Of a stretch of 64,000 nucleotides of DNA, positions 18,456 through 30,246 are shown one piece after another; positions within the stretch are counted from its first letter, which is position 1; the number at the start of each line of letters is the position of its first letter. The notes under the pieces are model-generated. The model saw only the letters and a program-made list of their open reading frames with translations, did no database searches and was not told where the DNA came from. The translations under genes were made by a program, and so were the position numbers. The DNA is taken from positions 248,001 through 312,000 of the forward strand of contig NZ_SJRW01000002.1 in the NCBI RefSeq assembly GCF_004352825.1. Reading direction: 5' to 3'. The DNA is from Luteimonas arsenica (GTDB taxonomy: Bacteria; Pseudomonadota; Gammaproteobacteria; Xanthomonadales; Xanthomonadaceae).

Positions 18456-19670
18456 ATGGACCTCAAGAGCGGCTACCCGTGGTGGGCGGTGAAGAACGGT
18501 CTCATGCACGCGTTCCCTCCGCTGCATCGCGACCTGCGCTGCGACGTGGCGGTGGTCGGCGGCGGCATCACCGGTGCCCTGATCGCCGACGAGTTCGCGC
18601 GCCACGGCCACGAAGTCGCGGTCCTGGACGAGCGCGACCTCGGCTGGGGCAGCAGCGCGGTCAGCACGGCGCTGCTGCAGTACGAGATCGACACCCACAT
18701 GGTCGACCTCGCGAAGCGCCACGGCGAGCCTGCGGCGCTGCTGGCGTACCGCTCCTGCGTGGACGCGATCGAGCTGCTGGCCGCGCTGGCCGCGCGCGTG
18801 CGCGACACCGGCTTCCGCCGCTGCGACAGCCTCTATTACGCCAGCCGGCGCCGCGACATGCGTGCGCTGCGCGAGGAGTACGAGCTGCGCGCCGCCCACG
18901 GCTTCGAGGTGGAATGGCTCGATGCCGGCGACGTGCGCGAGCGCCAAGGCTTCGATGCGCCCTGTGCCATCCTCAGCCGGCGCGCGGCGCAGGTCGATCC
19001 CTACCGCCTCACGCTGCGGCTTTTCGCGCAGCTGCAGCGCGCGGGCGTACAGGTCCACGATCGCAGCCGGGTCGAGGACATCCAGGCGGGCAGCCGCGGC
19101 GTCACCCTGCGCACCACCGAGGGCGCCACCGTACGCGCCGGGCACGTCGTGATGGCGACGGGCTATGCCGGCCAGCAGTGGCTGCGAAAGCGCGTGGCGC
19201 GCAATCGCAGCAGCTATGCCTTCGTCACCGACCCGGTGGATCGCGACGTGCTCGGGACACTGCGCAGGACCCTGCTGTGGGAGTCGGCCCGGCCCTACCT
19301 CTACGTGCGCACCACCGCCGACGACCGTCTCCTGGTGGGTGGCGAGGACGACGCCGTCGACGTGCCGGCAAAGCGCGACCGACGCGTCGACGCCAAGGCG
19401 CGCAAGCTGCGCAGGAAGCTGAGCAAGCTGTTCCCGGAGCTGCCGCTGGAACCCGCCTACGCCTGGGCCGGCACTTTCGCCGAGACCGACGACGGCCTGC
19501 CGTTCTTCGGCCCGCACGCACAGCACGGCCCGCGCCTGCACTTCGCCATGGCCTACGGCGGGAACGGCATCACCTACAGCATGCTCGGCGCGGGCCTGCT
19601 GCGCGCGCGGGTGGAGCGCCGGCGGCATCCGCTGTCCCGGCTGTTCTCGTTCGGGCGGCTGGGCTTATGA
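18456..19670 (+). CDS. FAD-dependent oxidoreductase (DAO family)
   Basis: This 404-residue flavoprotein has the dinucleotide-binding motif VAVVGGGITGALIADE at residues 31-46, then the GWGSSAVSTALLQYEID stretch common to D-amino-acid oxidase/glycine oxidase-like enzymes. A C-terminal GNGITYSMLGAGLL completes the FAD fold, and AYAWAGTFAETDDGLPFFG is the usual substrate-domain region. Such enzymes oxidise amines or amino acids; the substrate cannot be assigned. The ATG at 18456 follows a GGACGGA element. It is divergent from the dehydrogenase-lectin gene and runs into the second TonB-like gene. Confidence 0.82.
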   Translation: MDLKSGYPWWAVKNGLMHAFPPLHRDLRCDVAVVGGGITGALIADEFARHGHEVAVLDERDLGWGSSAVSTALLQYEIDTHMVDLAKRHGEPAALLAYRSCVDAIELLAALAARVRDTGFRRCDSLYYASRRRDMRALREEYELRAAHGFEVEWLDAGDVRERQGFDAPCAILSRRAAQVDPYRLTLRLFAQLQRAGVQVHDRSRVEDIQAGSRGVTLRTTEGATVRAGHVVMATGYAGQQWLRKRVARNRSSYAFVTDPVDRDVLGTLRRTLLWESARPYLYVRTTADDRLLVGGEDDAVDVPAKRDRRVDAKARKLRRKLSKLFPELPLEPAYAWAGTFAETDDGLPFFGPHAQHGPRLHFAMAYGGNGITYSMLGAGLLRARVERRRHPLSRLFSFGRLGL

Positions 19671-19702
19671 TCGGCCCCGGAAAAATGGATCGGGGATGGC
19701 TC

Positions 19703-20575
19703 ATGAAGGGCAGGTTCTGGACAGGCGTGGTGCTGGCCGTGCTGGCGACGACGGTGTTCGCGCAGGGACCACGCGCGGTGCGCAAGCAGGTCGAGGCGAG
19801 CATGCTGGTCACCGGGTCGATGATGGTGGAGCCCGACGGGCGCGTCTCGGGCTGGGAGGTCGACCGGCGCGAAGAACTCCCGGATGCGGTGGTGGGCCTG
19901 GTCGGGAAATCCATGGCCGCCTGGCGCTTCGAGCCGGTCATGGTCGATGGCGCGCCGGTCCAGGTGAAGGCGAGGATGAGCCTGCGCGTGGTGATGTCGC
20001 GCCAGGACGATGACAACTACGCGATCGCCATCCGCAGCGGCTACTTCGGCGGGGACGCGATGACGCCGCAGGAACGCGCGGAGCTCGCCGGCACCGACGA
20101 CGTCCGCAAGGAGCGCATGGATCCACCGAGGTATCCGGACCACGCGCTCAGGGCGGGGGTCAAGGGCACGGTGTACCTGGTGCTGAAGGTCGGCCGCGAC
20201 GGCCGCGTCGAGGACGTGTTCGCCGAGCAGGTCAACCTCAGGACCGTCGGCAGCGAACGCCAGATGGCGAAGATGCGGGAGATGCTGGCGCGTCCCTCGA
20301 TCGCCGCCGCACGCGGTTGGACCTTCGCGATCCCCACCACCGGCGAGGATGCGGACGAGCCGTTCTGGACCCTGCGCGTCCCCGTCGACTACATGTTCGG
20401 CGACGACAAGCCGCCGGCCTATGGCGAGTGGCATGCCTACATCCCGGGTCCCCGGGAGCGGGCACCCTGGAAGGTACAGGCGCTCGGCCCCTGGCAGAGC
20501 CCCGACGCCATGCTGGCCGGGGGCGTCTACCAGGAAGGCAGGGAGCTGAGGCTGCTGACGCCGCTGGAGGGCTGA
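19703..20575 (+). CDS. Secreted TonB C-terminal-domain-like protein (paralogue 2)
   Basis: The 290-residue product has a signal peptide (MKGRFWTGVVLAVLATTVFA, cleavage before QG). The first half resembles a degenerate TonB-like unit (MMVEPDGRVSGWEVD, AAWRFEPVMVDGAPVQVK). The second carries DPPRYPDHALRAGVKGTVYL and LKVGRDGRVEDVFAEQVNL, clearly a TonB_C-like domain. The ATG at 19703 has CGGGGA about six bases upstream. A TTATGATCG sequence just before 19675 resembles the -10 region of paralogue 1. The closest relative in the window is the gene at 23163. Function unknown. Confidence 0.7.
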   Translation: MKGRFWTGVVLAVLATTVFAQGPRAVRKQVEASMLVTGSMMVEPDGRVSGWEVDRREELPDAVVGLVGKSMAAWRFEPVMVDGAPVQVKARMSLRVVMSRQDDDNYAIAIRSGYFGGDAMTPQERAELAGTDDVRKERMDPPRYPDHALRAGVKGTVYLVLKVGRDGRVEDVFAEQVNLRTVGSERQMAKMREMLARPSIAAARGWTFAIPTTGEDADEPFWTLRVPVDYMFGDDKPPAYGEWHAYIPGPRERAPWKVQALGPWQSPDAMLAGGVYQEGRELRLLTPLEG

Positions 20576-20614
20576 TGCCGGACGGGCCCGGCTGGCGGCG
20601 GCGCGACGTCCGCC

Positions 20615-22966
<2,352 letters not shown>

Positions 22967-23162
22967 GGCATGGCTCCGTGGCCTGCGTGCGCACGGGTTC
23001 GGGGTCGGGCCAGGTCGGAAGTATGCGCCCGCCCCGGGAAGGGTGGGCGCGGCCTCGGGATCAGGTGAACAGGATCAGGGCCTTGCGCAGCGCATGGGTC
23101 GATGGATAGGTTACCTGCCGGGCGCACACCCTCTGGTGCGACAGGATCCGGGGAGATCGGGA

Positions 23163-24059
23163 ATGGGGTTCAAGGCATGGTGGGTGCTGCCGGCGCTCGC
23201 GGTGGCCATGCCGCTGGCATCCTGGTCGCCGCCGGTGGTGGCGCAGTCGGCCCGGCCGGTAGCGCAGTCGCGGGCGCACAGGCTCAAGCAGGTGGGGACC
23301 GAGGTTTCCATGGTGCTGAAGGGCCGCCTCGACGTGGCGGCGGATGGTCGCGTGCGGTCGCACTCGATCGATGACCGCGATCAGGTTCCCGCGCAGGTGC
23401 TGGCCTACCTCGACCATCGGATCGACGGTTGGCGGGTGGCATGGGACGAGGGGGTCGGGACGCCCGAAGCCACTTCGCTCTCTTTCAGCGTGCGCCTGGT
23501 GGCGACGCCGGATGGCGATGCCCACCGCCTGCGCATCGCCAGCACGCGCCTCGGTGGCATGCCCGGCGATCCCGCGGCCAGGCTGCGCAGCAGTGCCCCG
23601 CTGAAACCTCCGGCGTATCCGCCCGCGGCCGGGCGTGCCCGCGCGGCAGGGACGGTCTACGTGCTGCTCCGGGTCGACTCCGTCGGCGGCGTCGAAGATG
23701 CGTTCATCGAGCAGGTGAACCTGGAGGTGCTGGCCTACGAACACGTCCTCGAGGAACTGCGGCGCGAATTGGCGGACGCCGTGCTCGCCGTGGTGCCGGA
23801 GTGGAAGTTCGATGTTCCTTCGGTCGGGCTGGATGCGCAGCGTTCCCACCATGCGGTGCGCGTCCCCGTGACTTTCGCGCTCAAGGGCGAAGAGGTGCCG
23901 TACGGGTCATGGTCGACGTACGTGCCTGGCCCACGCCGGTACGCCGAGTGGGCGGACTATGGCGTGGATGGCGATGGCGTCGACGGCTCCGGGAACAGCG
24001 CCCCGCAGCTCGTGGGAAGCGGGCCGCGGCTGGTTCGTGACGAGGTGCCTGAGGCCTGA
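23163..24059 (+). CDS. Secreted TonB C-terminal-domain-like protein (paralogue 3)
   Basis: The 298-residue protein has a signal peptide ending near SPPVVAQS. It shares its architecture with paralogue 2: an N-terminal half with RLDVAADGRVRSHSIDD and a C-terminal TonB_C-like domain with KPPAYPPAAGRARAAGTVYV and VDSVGGVEDAFIEQVNLEVL. The shared VEDxFxEQVNL string shows that 2 and 3 are recent paralogues. Both end in a (Y/A)GxWxxYxPGPR motif. GGGAG lies about eight bases before the ATG. It is convergent with rho. Function unknown. Confidence 0.7.
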   Translation: MGFKAWWVLPALAVAMPLASWSPPVVAQSARPVAQSRAHRLKQVGTEVSMVLKGRLDVAADGRVRSHSIDDRDQVPAQVLAYLDHRIDGWRVAWDEGVGTPEATSLSFSVRLVATPDGDAHRLRIASTRLGGMPGDPAARLRSSAPLKPPAYPPAAGRARAAGTVYVLLRVDSVGGVEDAFIEQVNLEVLAYEHVLEELRRELADAVLAVVPEWKFDVPSVGLDAQRSHHAVRVPVTFALKGEEVPYGSWSTYVPGPRRYAEWADYGVDGDGVDGSGNSAPQLVGSGPRLVRDEVPEA

Positions 24060-24062
24060 AAC

Positions 24063-24091
24063 GGAAACACCCCGCAGTGCGGGGCGTTTCC
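24063..24091. terminator. Bidirectional terminator between convergent TonB-like gene 3 and rho
   Basis: GGAAAC (24063) and CCCCGC (24070-24075) pair with GCGGGG (24079-24084) and GTTTCC (24086-24091) around the loop AGT, with only a single A/C mismatch between the two helix segments. The T-containing ends give a short U-tract in both directions. Confidence 0.7.
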
Positions 24092-24110
24092 ATGACCGGG
24101 GATCCCGTCC

Positions 24111-25865
24111 CTACCGCTTCATCGAAGCGAAGAACTCGTCGTTGGACTTGGTGGTCTTCATCTTGTCGAGCAGGAATTCCATCGCCGCCAGCTCGTCCAT
24201 CGGGTGCAGCAGCTTGCGCAGGATCCAGATCTTCTGCAGCAGCTCCGGCTCGATCAGCAGGTCCTCGCGGCGGGTGCCGGACTGGTTGACGTTGATCGCC
24301 GGGTAGACGCGCTTCTCGGTGATGCGGCGGTCCAGGTGCACTTCCGAGTTGCCGGTGCCCTTGAACTCCTCGTAGATCACCTTGTCCATCGCGCTGCCGG
24401 TGTCGACCAGCGCAGTGGCGATGATGGTCAGCGAACCGCCTTCCTCGACGTTGCGCGCGGCGCCGAAGAAGCGCTTCGGGCGGTGCATGGCGTTGGCGTC
24501 GACGCCGCCGGTCAGCACCTTGCCCGAGCTCGGCACCACGTTGTTGTAGGCGCGCGCCAGGCGGGTGATCGAGTCGAGCAGGATCACCACGTCCTTCTTG
24601 TGCTCGACCAGGCGCTTGGCGCGCTCGATCACCATCTCGGCGACCTGCACGTGGCGCGCGGCCGGCTCGTCGAAGGTCGAGCTGATGACCTCGCCGCGCA
24701 CGGTGCGCTGCATCTCGGTCACTTCCTCGGGCCGCTCGTCGATGAGCAGCACGATCAGGTGCACGTCGGGGTGGTTGTAGGTAATCGCGCTGGCGATCTG
24801 CTGCATCATGATCGTCTTGCCCGCCTTCGGCGGCGACACGATCAGGGCGCGCTGGCCCTTGCCCTGCGGGGCCATGAGGTCGAGGATGCGGCCGGCGATG
24901 TCCTCGCTGGAGCCGTCGCCGCGCTCGAGCTTGAACTTCCTGCGCGGGAACAGCGGGGTCAGGTTCTCGAACAGCACCTTGTTCTTCGACGCTTCCAGCG
25001 GCTCGCCGTTGATGGTGTCGACGACGTTGAGCGCGAAGTAGCGTTCGCCGTCCTTGGGCCAGCGGATGCGGCCGGACAGGTGGTCGCCGGTGCGCAGGTT
25101 GAAGCGGCGGATCTGGCTGGGCGAGATGTAGGTGTCGTCCGGGCCGGCGAGGTAACTGGCCTCCGCCGCGCGCAGGAAGCCGAAGCCGTCGGGCAGGATT
25201 TCCAGCACGCCGTCGGCGACGACGCCCTCGCCGTGGCGGGTCAGCACCTTCAGCAGGGCGAAGATCACGTCCTGCTTGCGGGCACGGGCCACGCCTTCAT
25301 GGATGTTGAGCTGTTCGGCGATGTCGAGCAGCTTCTGCGCCGGCATCCGCTTCAGGTCGGACAGCGAGTACTGCGGGAAGCCCTCGGGGATGTTCGGCGG
25401 CGGCAGGCGGTTGGCATGGTCGTTGCCGTTGTCCTGCGGCAGGCCGTCGTCGCGCTGGCGGTCGCGCTGGCGGTCGCGGCGGTTGCGGAAGCGCTCGCGG
25501 CGGTTGTTGCCCTGGCCCTGCTGCGGGTTCTGGCCGCCGCCCTGCTGCTGGCGCTGGCCGCCACCGTCCTGGCCGCCCTGCGGGCGCTCGCCGCCATCGT
25601 TCTGGGCGCCGGAATCGGCGGGCGCGGACGCCTGCGGTGCGGAGGCTGCGGGGGCCGCCGGTGCTTCGGCGGCGGGGGCCGGCGCCTTGGGCGCATCGAC
25701 CTGGAGTTCGGCCTGGACGGGCTTCGCGGCCGCCGGCTTTTCTGCGGACTTTTCCGCGGGCGCCTGCGCGGGGGCCTCGGTGGTGGCTTCGGCAGCCTTG
25801 GTCGCGCGCGGCTTGCGCACGCGCTTCACGGCGGTTTCGCCGGAATCGGAAGGATTGTCTGACAA
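24111..25865 (-). CDS. rho: Transcription termination factor Rho with long N-terminal disordered insertion
   Basis: Rho is the hexameric RNA helicase that ends transcription. A TTG at 25865 begins [18 protein letters not shown] with GAGG eight bases upstream; no ATG is suitable. The product is 584 residues against about 419 in E. coli. The excess is N-terminal: roughly residues 20-90 are Ala/Pro/Glu-rich and about 90-150 are Gly/Gln/Asn/Arg-rich ([32 protein letters not shown]). The conserved core follows: [19 protein letters not shown], the cold-shock RNA-binding domain (DGFGFLRA), Walker [14 protein letters not shown] (about 345) and [16 protein letters not shown]. It is followed upstream by trxA as in E. 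coli. Confidence 0.96.
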   Translation of the reverse strand: MSDNPSDSGETAVKRVRKPRATKAAEATTEAPAQAPAEKSAEKPAAAKPVQAELQVDAPKAPAPAAEAPAAPAASAPQASAPADSGAQNDGGERPQGGQDGGGQRQQQGGGQNPQQGQGNNRRERFRNRRDRQRDRQRDDGLPQDNGNDHANRLPPPNIPEGFPQYSLSDLKRMPAQKLLDIAEQLNIHEGVARARKQDVIFALLKVLTRHGEGVVADGVLEILPDGFGFLRAAEASYLAGPDDTYISPSQIRRFNLRTGDHLSGRIRWPKDGERYFALNVVDTINGEPLEASKNKVLFENLTPLFPRRKFKLERGDGSSEDIAGRILDLMAPQGKGQRALIVSPPKAGKTIMMQQIASAITYNHPDVHLIVLLIDERPEEVTEMQRTVRGEVISSTFDEPAARHVQVAEMVIERAKRLVEHKKDVVILLDSITRLARAYNNVVPSSGKVLTGGVDANAMHRPKRFFGAARNVEEGGSLTIIATALVDTGSAMDKVIYEEFKGTGNSEVHLDRRITEKRVYPAINVNQSGTRREDLLIEPELLQKIWILRKLLHPMDELAAMEFLLDKMKTTKSNDEFFASMKR

Positions 25866-26068
25866 GTGGGGAACCTCGCTCGCTGCGAGCGCCCGGGACG
25901 GGCGTAGGCGATTGGACTGGTGGGGTGTTGCAGAAGGTGCGGCGCCGCAGTCGCGCGCCGGGGTGTCGCTGAAGCTAGCACTCCCCGCGGCCTGCGGCAA
26001 GCGGGGCGCGGGCGGCGACGGCCGCCCGGCGGGTGGGTCCGGCGCGGGGGGGGCCGTCCCGGGGCGCC

Positions 26069-26395
26069 TTACAGCGCCTTGTCGATCATCTGCGCCAGCA
26101 CGGGCTTGCCGACGGCGCCGATCTGGGTGGCCTGGACCTGGCCGCCCTTGAACAGCAGCAGCATCGGGATCGAGCGCACGTGGTACTTCAGGGCGGTGGC
26201 GCGGTTCTGGTCGATGTCGATCTTCACCACCTTGGCGCGCCCGGCGTACTCGCCGGCGAGTTCGTCCAGGGCGGGGGCGATCATCTTGCACGGGCCGCAC
26301 CAGGGCGCCCAGAAGTCGACCAGGACCGGCTCCTCGGAGGCGAGGACGGTGGCGTCGAAATCGGCGTCGCTGGCGTGGATGACGGCTTGGCTCAC
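26069..26395 (-). CDS. trxA: Thioredoxin 1
   Basis: Thioredoxin is the cytoplasmic disulfide reductase. The 108-residue protein has the WCGPCK active site in [20 protein letters not shown], the cis-proline region [13 protein letters not shown], and the usual C-terminus. The start is a GTG at 26395 with AGGAG six bases upstream; a longer ATG frame to 26920 is an artefact. It lies upstream of rho and divergent from rhlB, the E. coli arrangement. The 220 bases between trxA and rhlB hold no other gene. Confidence 0.97.
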   Translation of the reverse strand: MSQAVIHASDADFDATVLASEEPVLVDFWAPWCGPCKMIAPALDELAGEYAGRAKVVKIDIDQNRATALKYHVRSIPMLLLFKGGQVQATQIGAVGKPVLAQMIDKAL

Positions 26396-26615
26396 GGGGG
26401 TCTCCTGCGTGGGGCGGCCGGCCCGGCCCGGACGGGCGGGGCGGTGGGCGGCCGCGGTAGCTGTTAAACTTGGGCGATTCGCGGCCGATTCAAGGGGCTG
26501 CCCCGTCGGAGGGGGCCAGCTTCGAAGGGGGCAAGCCGCCGCGACATTCCCCACGGCAGTCTGCTTGGCTGCCGCCTTCCACGCAAGCGCGCCGCGCCGC
26601 GCAGACTTCCGACGA

Positions 26616-28451
26616 ATGACCGACAAGCCACTTACCGACCTCACCTTTTCCTCCTTCGATCTGCACCCGCAGCTCCAGGCCGGCCTGGAGGCCGCCGGGT
26701 TCACCCGCTGCACGCCGATCCAGGCGCTGACCCTGCCGGTCGCGCTCCCCGGCGGCGACGTCGCCGGCCAGGCCCAGACCGGCACCGGCAAGACGCTGGC
26801 CTTCCTGGTCGCGGTGGTGAACCGCCTGCTGACCCGCCCGGCCCTGGCCGAGCGCAAGCCCGAAGACCCGCGCGCCCTGATCCTGGCGCCCACCCGCGAG
26901 CTCGCCATCCAGATCCACAAGGACGCGATGAAGTTCGGGCCGGAGCTGGGCCTGCGCTTCGCCCTGGTCTACGGCGGCGTCGACTACGACAAGCAGCGCC
27001 AGCTGCTGCAGGAAGGCGTCGACGTCATCATCGCCACCCCCGGCCGCCTGATCGACTACGTCAAGCAGCACAAGGTGGTGAGCCTGCATGCCTGCGAGGT
27101 CTGCGTGCTCGACGAGGCCGACCGCATGTTCGATCTCGGCTTCATCAAGGACATCCGCTTCCTGCTGCGCCGGATGCCGGTGCGCACCGAGCGCCAGACC
27201 CTGCTGTTCTCGGCCACGCTCAGCCACCGCGTGCTGGAGCTCGCCTACGAGCACATGAACGAGCCGCAGAAGCTGGTGGTCGAGACCGAGACCATCACCG
27301 CCGCGCGCGTGCGCCAGAAGCTCTACTACCCCGCCGACGAGGAGAAGTTGCCGCTGCTGCTGGGCCTGCTGTCCCGCGGCGAGGGCGCGCGCACGATGGT
27401 GTTCGTCAACACCAAGGTGTTCGTCGAACGCGTGGCGCGGGCGCTGGAGCGCGCCGGCTACCGCGTCGGCGTGCTGTCGGGCGACGTGCCGCAGAAGAAG
27501 CGCGAGTCGCTGCTGAAGAAGTTCCAGGCCGGCCAGCTCGAGATCCTGGTCGCCACCGACGTCGCCGCCCGCGGCCTGCACATCGACGGCGTCAAGTACG
27601 TCTACAACTACGACCTGCCCTTCGACGCCGAGGACTATGTCCACCGCATCGGCCGCACCGCGCGCCTGGGCGAGGAGGGCGACGCGATCAGCTTCGCCTG
27701 CGAGCGCTACGCCATCGGCCTGCCCGACATCGAGGCCTACATCGAGCAGAAGATCCCCTCCGAGCCGGTGACGCCGGAGCTGCTGACCGCGCTGCCGCGC
27801 AAGCCGCGCGAAGGCGTGGAGGTCGATCCCGCGGAGGGCGAGAGCGTCAGCGAGATCTTCCGCGAGGCGCGCGAGCAGCGCGCCGCCGACGAGGCCCGCC
27901 GCGGCGGTGGCCGTCGCGAGGGCGGTGGTGGCCGGTCGCGTGGCCCGCGCGCGGAGGGCGGTGAAGGCCGTCGCGAACGCGGCCCGCGTGGCGAAGGTGA
28001 CGGAGCCCGTGGTCCGCGCAGGCGGCGCGGACCGAGGCCGGAAGGCGCCGGCGAGGCGGTGCAGGCCGAAGGCGGGACCATCGCCGGCGCAGACGCGCCC
28101 GGCACCGCTGCCGCCGCAACCGCAACCGCGCCGTCCGCAAGCGCCGTACCGGGCGCCGAGGGCGAGCGCGCGCCGCGCAAGCGCCGTCGCCGCCGTGGTG
28201 GCCGCCGCGTCAACGGTGACGGCCAGCAGGCCGAGGGCACGCAGTCGCAGGGCGGCGAAGGCGCCGCAGGCGGCCCGCGCGGTCCGCGCGGCGAAGCGCC
28301 GTCCAGGCACGCGGGCCAGCCGAAGCCCCGGCCGCAGCCGTCCACGGCACAGCCCGCCGCGCCGGCGCAGACGCAGGCGCCGTCGCTGCTCGGCCGCATC
28401 GGCCAGGGTCTGCGCAAGCTGGTCACCCGCGCGCCGCGCTCCCAGCACTAG
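26616..28451 (+). CDS. rhlB: ATP-dependent RNA helicase RhlB with extended basic tail
   Basis: A DEAD-box RNA helicase of the RhlB type, which in E. coli works with the RNA degradosome. The ATG at 26616 starts [20 protein letters not shown]. Motifs seen are the Q motif [14 protein letters not shown], Walker [21 protein letters not shown] ([13 protein letters not shown]), SAT (LLFSATLSH) and HRIGRTAR. The core ends near residue 420. The last 190 residues are low complexity: Arg/Gly/Glu-rich, then [18 protein letters not shown] and Pro/Ala/Gln-rich. At 611 residues it is much longer than E. coli RhlB (421). The position beside trxA-rho supports rhlB over other DEAD-box genes. Confidence 0.93.
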   Translation: MTDKPLTDLTFSSFDLHPQLQAGLEAAGFTRCTPIQALTLPVALPGGDVAGQAQTGTGKTLAFLVAVVNRLLTRPALAERKPEDPRALILAPTRELAIQIHKDAMKFGPELGLRFALVYGGVDYDKQRQLLQEGVDVIIATPGRLIDYVKQHKVVSLHACEVCVLDEADRMFDLGFIKDIRFLLRRMPVRTERQTLLFSATLSHRVLELAYEHMNEPQKLVVETETITAARVRQKLYYPADEEKLPLLLGLLSRGEGARTMVFVNTKVFVERVARALERAGYRVGVLSGDVPQKKRESLLKKFQAGQLEILVATDVAARGLHIDGVKYVYNYDLPFDAEDYVHRIGRTARLGEEGDAISFACERYAIGLPDIEAYIEQKIPSEPVTPELLTALPRKPREGVEVDPAEGESVSEIFREAREQRAADEARRGGGRREGGGGRSRGPRAEGGEGRRERGPRGEGDGARGPRRRRGPRPEGAGEAVQAEGGTIAGADAPGTAAAATATAPSASAVPGAEGERAPRKRRRRRGGRRVNGDGQQAEGTQSQGGEGAAGGPRGPRGEAPSRHAGQPKPRPQPSTAQPAAPAQTQAPSLLGRIGQGLRKLVTRAPRSQH

Positions 28452-28474
28452 GCGGGCCGGCACAGCCCCCTCCT

Positions 28475-28543
28475 TGTGGGAGCCGCTATAGCGGCGATAC
28501 GCCTCGCAGCACGCCGGCAATCGCGGCCATGGCCGCTCCCACA
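28475..28543. repeat. REP-like palindromic element (paired form)
   Basis: Outer ends TGTGGGAGC and GCTCCCACA are exact inverted repeats. Inside each end is a second palindrome, GCCGCTATAGCGGC on the left and GCGGCCATGGCCGC on the right, separated by about 25 bases. The design and end sequence closely match the element at 60442 and resemble bacterial REP sequences mobilised by RAYT transposases. It lies between rhlB and ftsE and may stabilise or end the rhlB mRNA. Confidence 0.8.
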
Positions 28544-28611
28544 GGACCTGCGTCTGGCCCCATCGTGTCAGGCAAGCGATACTCGTCGCTTCCCCTGACA
28601 CGAGCCCCGCG

Positions 28612-29304
28612 ATGCCGCCGGTCCTGCGTTTCGACAATGTCTGCAAGCAGTATCCGGGAGGCCACGTCGCGCTCCAGGACGTGAGCTTCAGCGTCGATGC
28701 CGGCGAAATGCTCTTCGTCACCGGCCATTCCGGCGCCGGCAAGAGCACCCTGCTCAAGCTCATCCACCTGTCCGAACGCCCCAACCGCGGCGCCGTGCTG
28801 TTCGGCGAGCGCAACCTGCTGAAGGTGCGTGGCGGCCGCGTTGCCCTGCACCGGCGCGAGGTCGGCGTGGTGTTCCAGGACCATCGCCTGCTCGCCGACC
28901 GCAGCGTGCATGACAACATCGCCCTGCCCCTGGTGCTTCGCGGCATGCGCCGCGGCGACGCGGCGCGGCGGGTACGCTCGGTGCTCGAACGCCTGGGCCT
29001 GGGCGCGCGCGGCAATGCCCTGCCCGGCGAACTGTCGGCCGGCGAGCAGCAGCGCGTCGGCATCGCCCGCGCGGTGGTCGCCGAGCCGCGGCTGCTGGTG
29101 GCCGACGAGCCCACCGGCAACCTCGACCCCACGCTCGCCGCCGAGATCATGGACCTGTTCGCCTCGCTGCCGGAGCAGGGCACCAGCGTGCTCGTCGCCA
29201 GCCACGACCTGGGCCTGGTCAAGCGCATGAAGAAGCGCGTGCTGGTGCTCGACCACGGCCAGCTGGCCGACGACATCGCGCCGGAGGACCTGGCCGATGA
29301 ATGA
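28612..29304 (+). CDS. ftsE: Cell division ATP-binding protein FtsE
   Basis: FtsE is the ATPase of the FtsEX complex, which regulates peptidoglycan hydrolases at the septum. The 230-residue ABC protein has Walker A VTGHSGAGKSTLLKLI, the signature LSAGEQQRVGIARAVV, Walker B LLVADEPTGNLDP and a switch histidine in LVASHDLGLV. The C-terminus overlaps ftsX by eight bases, so the two are translationally coupled. The REP-like element separates it from rhlB. Confidence 0.96.
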   Translation: MPPVLRFDNVCKQYPGGHVALQDVSFSVDAGEMLFVTGHSGAGKSTLLKLIHLSERPNRGAVLFGERNLLKVRGGRVALHRREVGVVFQDHRLLADRSVHDNIALPLVLRGMRRGDAARRVRSVLERLGLGARGNALPGELSAGEQQRVGIARAVVAEPRLLVADEPTGNLDPTLAAEIMDLFASLPEQGTSVLVASHDLGLVKRMKKRVLVLDHGQLADDIAPEDLADE

Positions 29305-30244
29305 GCCCATCGCCCGCGCGAAGGTGCCCGCGCGCTCGCGCCCCGGCGCCTGGCTGGACCACCACGCCTACAGCGTCGTCGCCAGCCTCGGCCGCCTGCT
29401 GCGCCGGCCGTGGTCGACCGCGCTCACCGTCGGGGTGATGGCGGTGGCGCTGGCCCTGCCGCTGGGGCTGTGGCTGGTGCTGGCCAACGTCGAGCGCTTC
29501 GCCGGCGACGTGCAGGCGTCGCGGCAACTGAGCATCTTCCTGAAGCAGGACACCGCTGATGCGCGCGCGGCCGAACTGGCCGCCGAACTCGGCCGCCGCG
29601 CCGACATCGGCGGGGTCGAACACCGCAGCCCGGCACAGGGCCTGGAGGAGCTGCGCGAGCGCAGCGGCCTGGACGAGGCCATCGACATGCTGGGCGAGAA
29701 CCCGCTGCCGCACGTGCTGATCGTGACCCCGGCCGGCGACGAGGCGCTGCTGGCCGATTCGCTGCGCACCCTGCCCGAGGCCGAGCTGGTGCAGCACGAC
29801 GCCGGCTGGCGCCAGCGCCTGGACGGCTGGCTGCGCTTCGGCGGCCGCGTGGCCTGGGTGCTGGCGGCGCTGCTCGGCCTGGGCGCGCTGCTGGTGGTCG
29901 GCAACACCGTGCGCCTGGACATCCAGTCGCGGCGTGAGGAGCTTGGCGTGCTGCAGCTGCTCGGTGCCAGCGACGGCTTCATCCGCCGGCCCTTCCTCTA
30001 TCTCGGTGCCTGGTACGGGCTGGCCGCGGGCGCGCTGGCGCTGGGCCTGCTTGCCGTCGCGGGCGCTGCGCTGCGCCTGCCGCTGGCCGACCTCGCCGCC
30101 AGCTATGGCAGCGGCTTCGCGCTGCAGGGCTTCACGCCCCGGCAGGCGCTGGCGGTGGTCGCGGGTGCGACCGTGCTCGGCTGGCTCGGTGCCGGCGCGG
30201 TCACCGGCCACTTCCTGCGCCAGACCCGGCCCACGGAGACCTGA
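29297..30244 (+). CDS. ftsX: Cell division protein FtsX
   Basis: FtsX is the membrane subunit of FtsEX. The 315-residue protein has the expected layout: a cytoplasmic N-terminus, one transmembrane helix (about 45-65, VGVMAVALALPLGLWLVLAN), a periplasmic domain (QLSIFLKQDTADARAAELAA), then three helices, including AWVLAALLGLGALLVVGNTV and a GLAAGALALGLLAVAGAAL segment. NTVRLDIQSRREELGVLQLLGASDGFIRRPFLY is split here by the usual conserved loop before the third helix. The next gene starts two bases after the stop. Confidence 0.95.
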   Translation: MNEPIARAKVPARSRPGAWLDHHAYSVVASLGRLLRRPWSTALTVGVMAVALALPLGLWLVLANVERFAGDVQASRQLSIFLKQDTADARAAELAAELGRRADIGGVEHRSPAQGLEELRERSGLDEAIDMLGENPLPHVLIVTPAGDEALLADSLRTLPEAELVQHDAGWRQRLDGWLRFGGRVAWVLAALLGLGALLVVGNTVRLDIQSRREELGVLQLLGASDGFIRRPFLYLGAWYGLAAGALALGLLAVAGAALRLPLADLAASYGSGFALQGFTPRQALAVVAGATVLGWLGAGAVTGHFLRQTRPTET

Positions 30245-30246
30245 GC

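Noticed and set aside
16359-19670. Plus-strand frame of 1103 codons antisense to the sugar dehydrogenase-like gene and continuing into the FAD oxidoreductase
   Set aside because: Only the part from 18456 encodes a recognisable protein; the upstream part is the shadow of the minus-strand gene.
24204-25862. Plus-strand frame opposite rho
   Set aside because: Shadow frame; rho on the minus strand has all family motifs.
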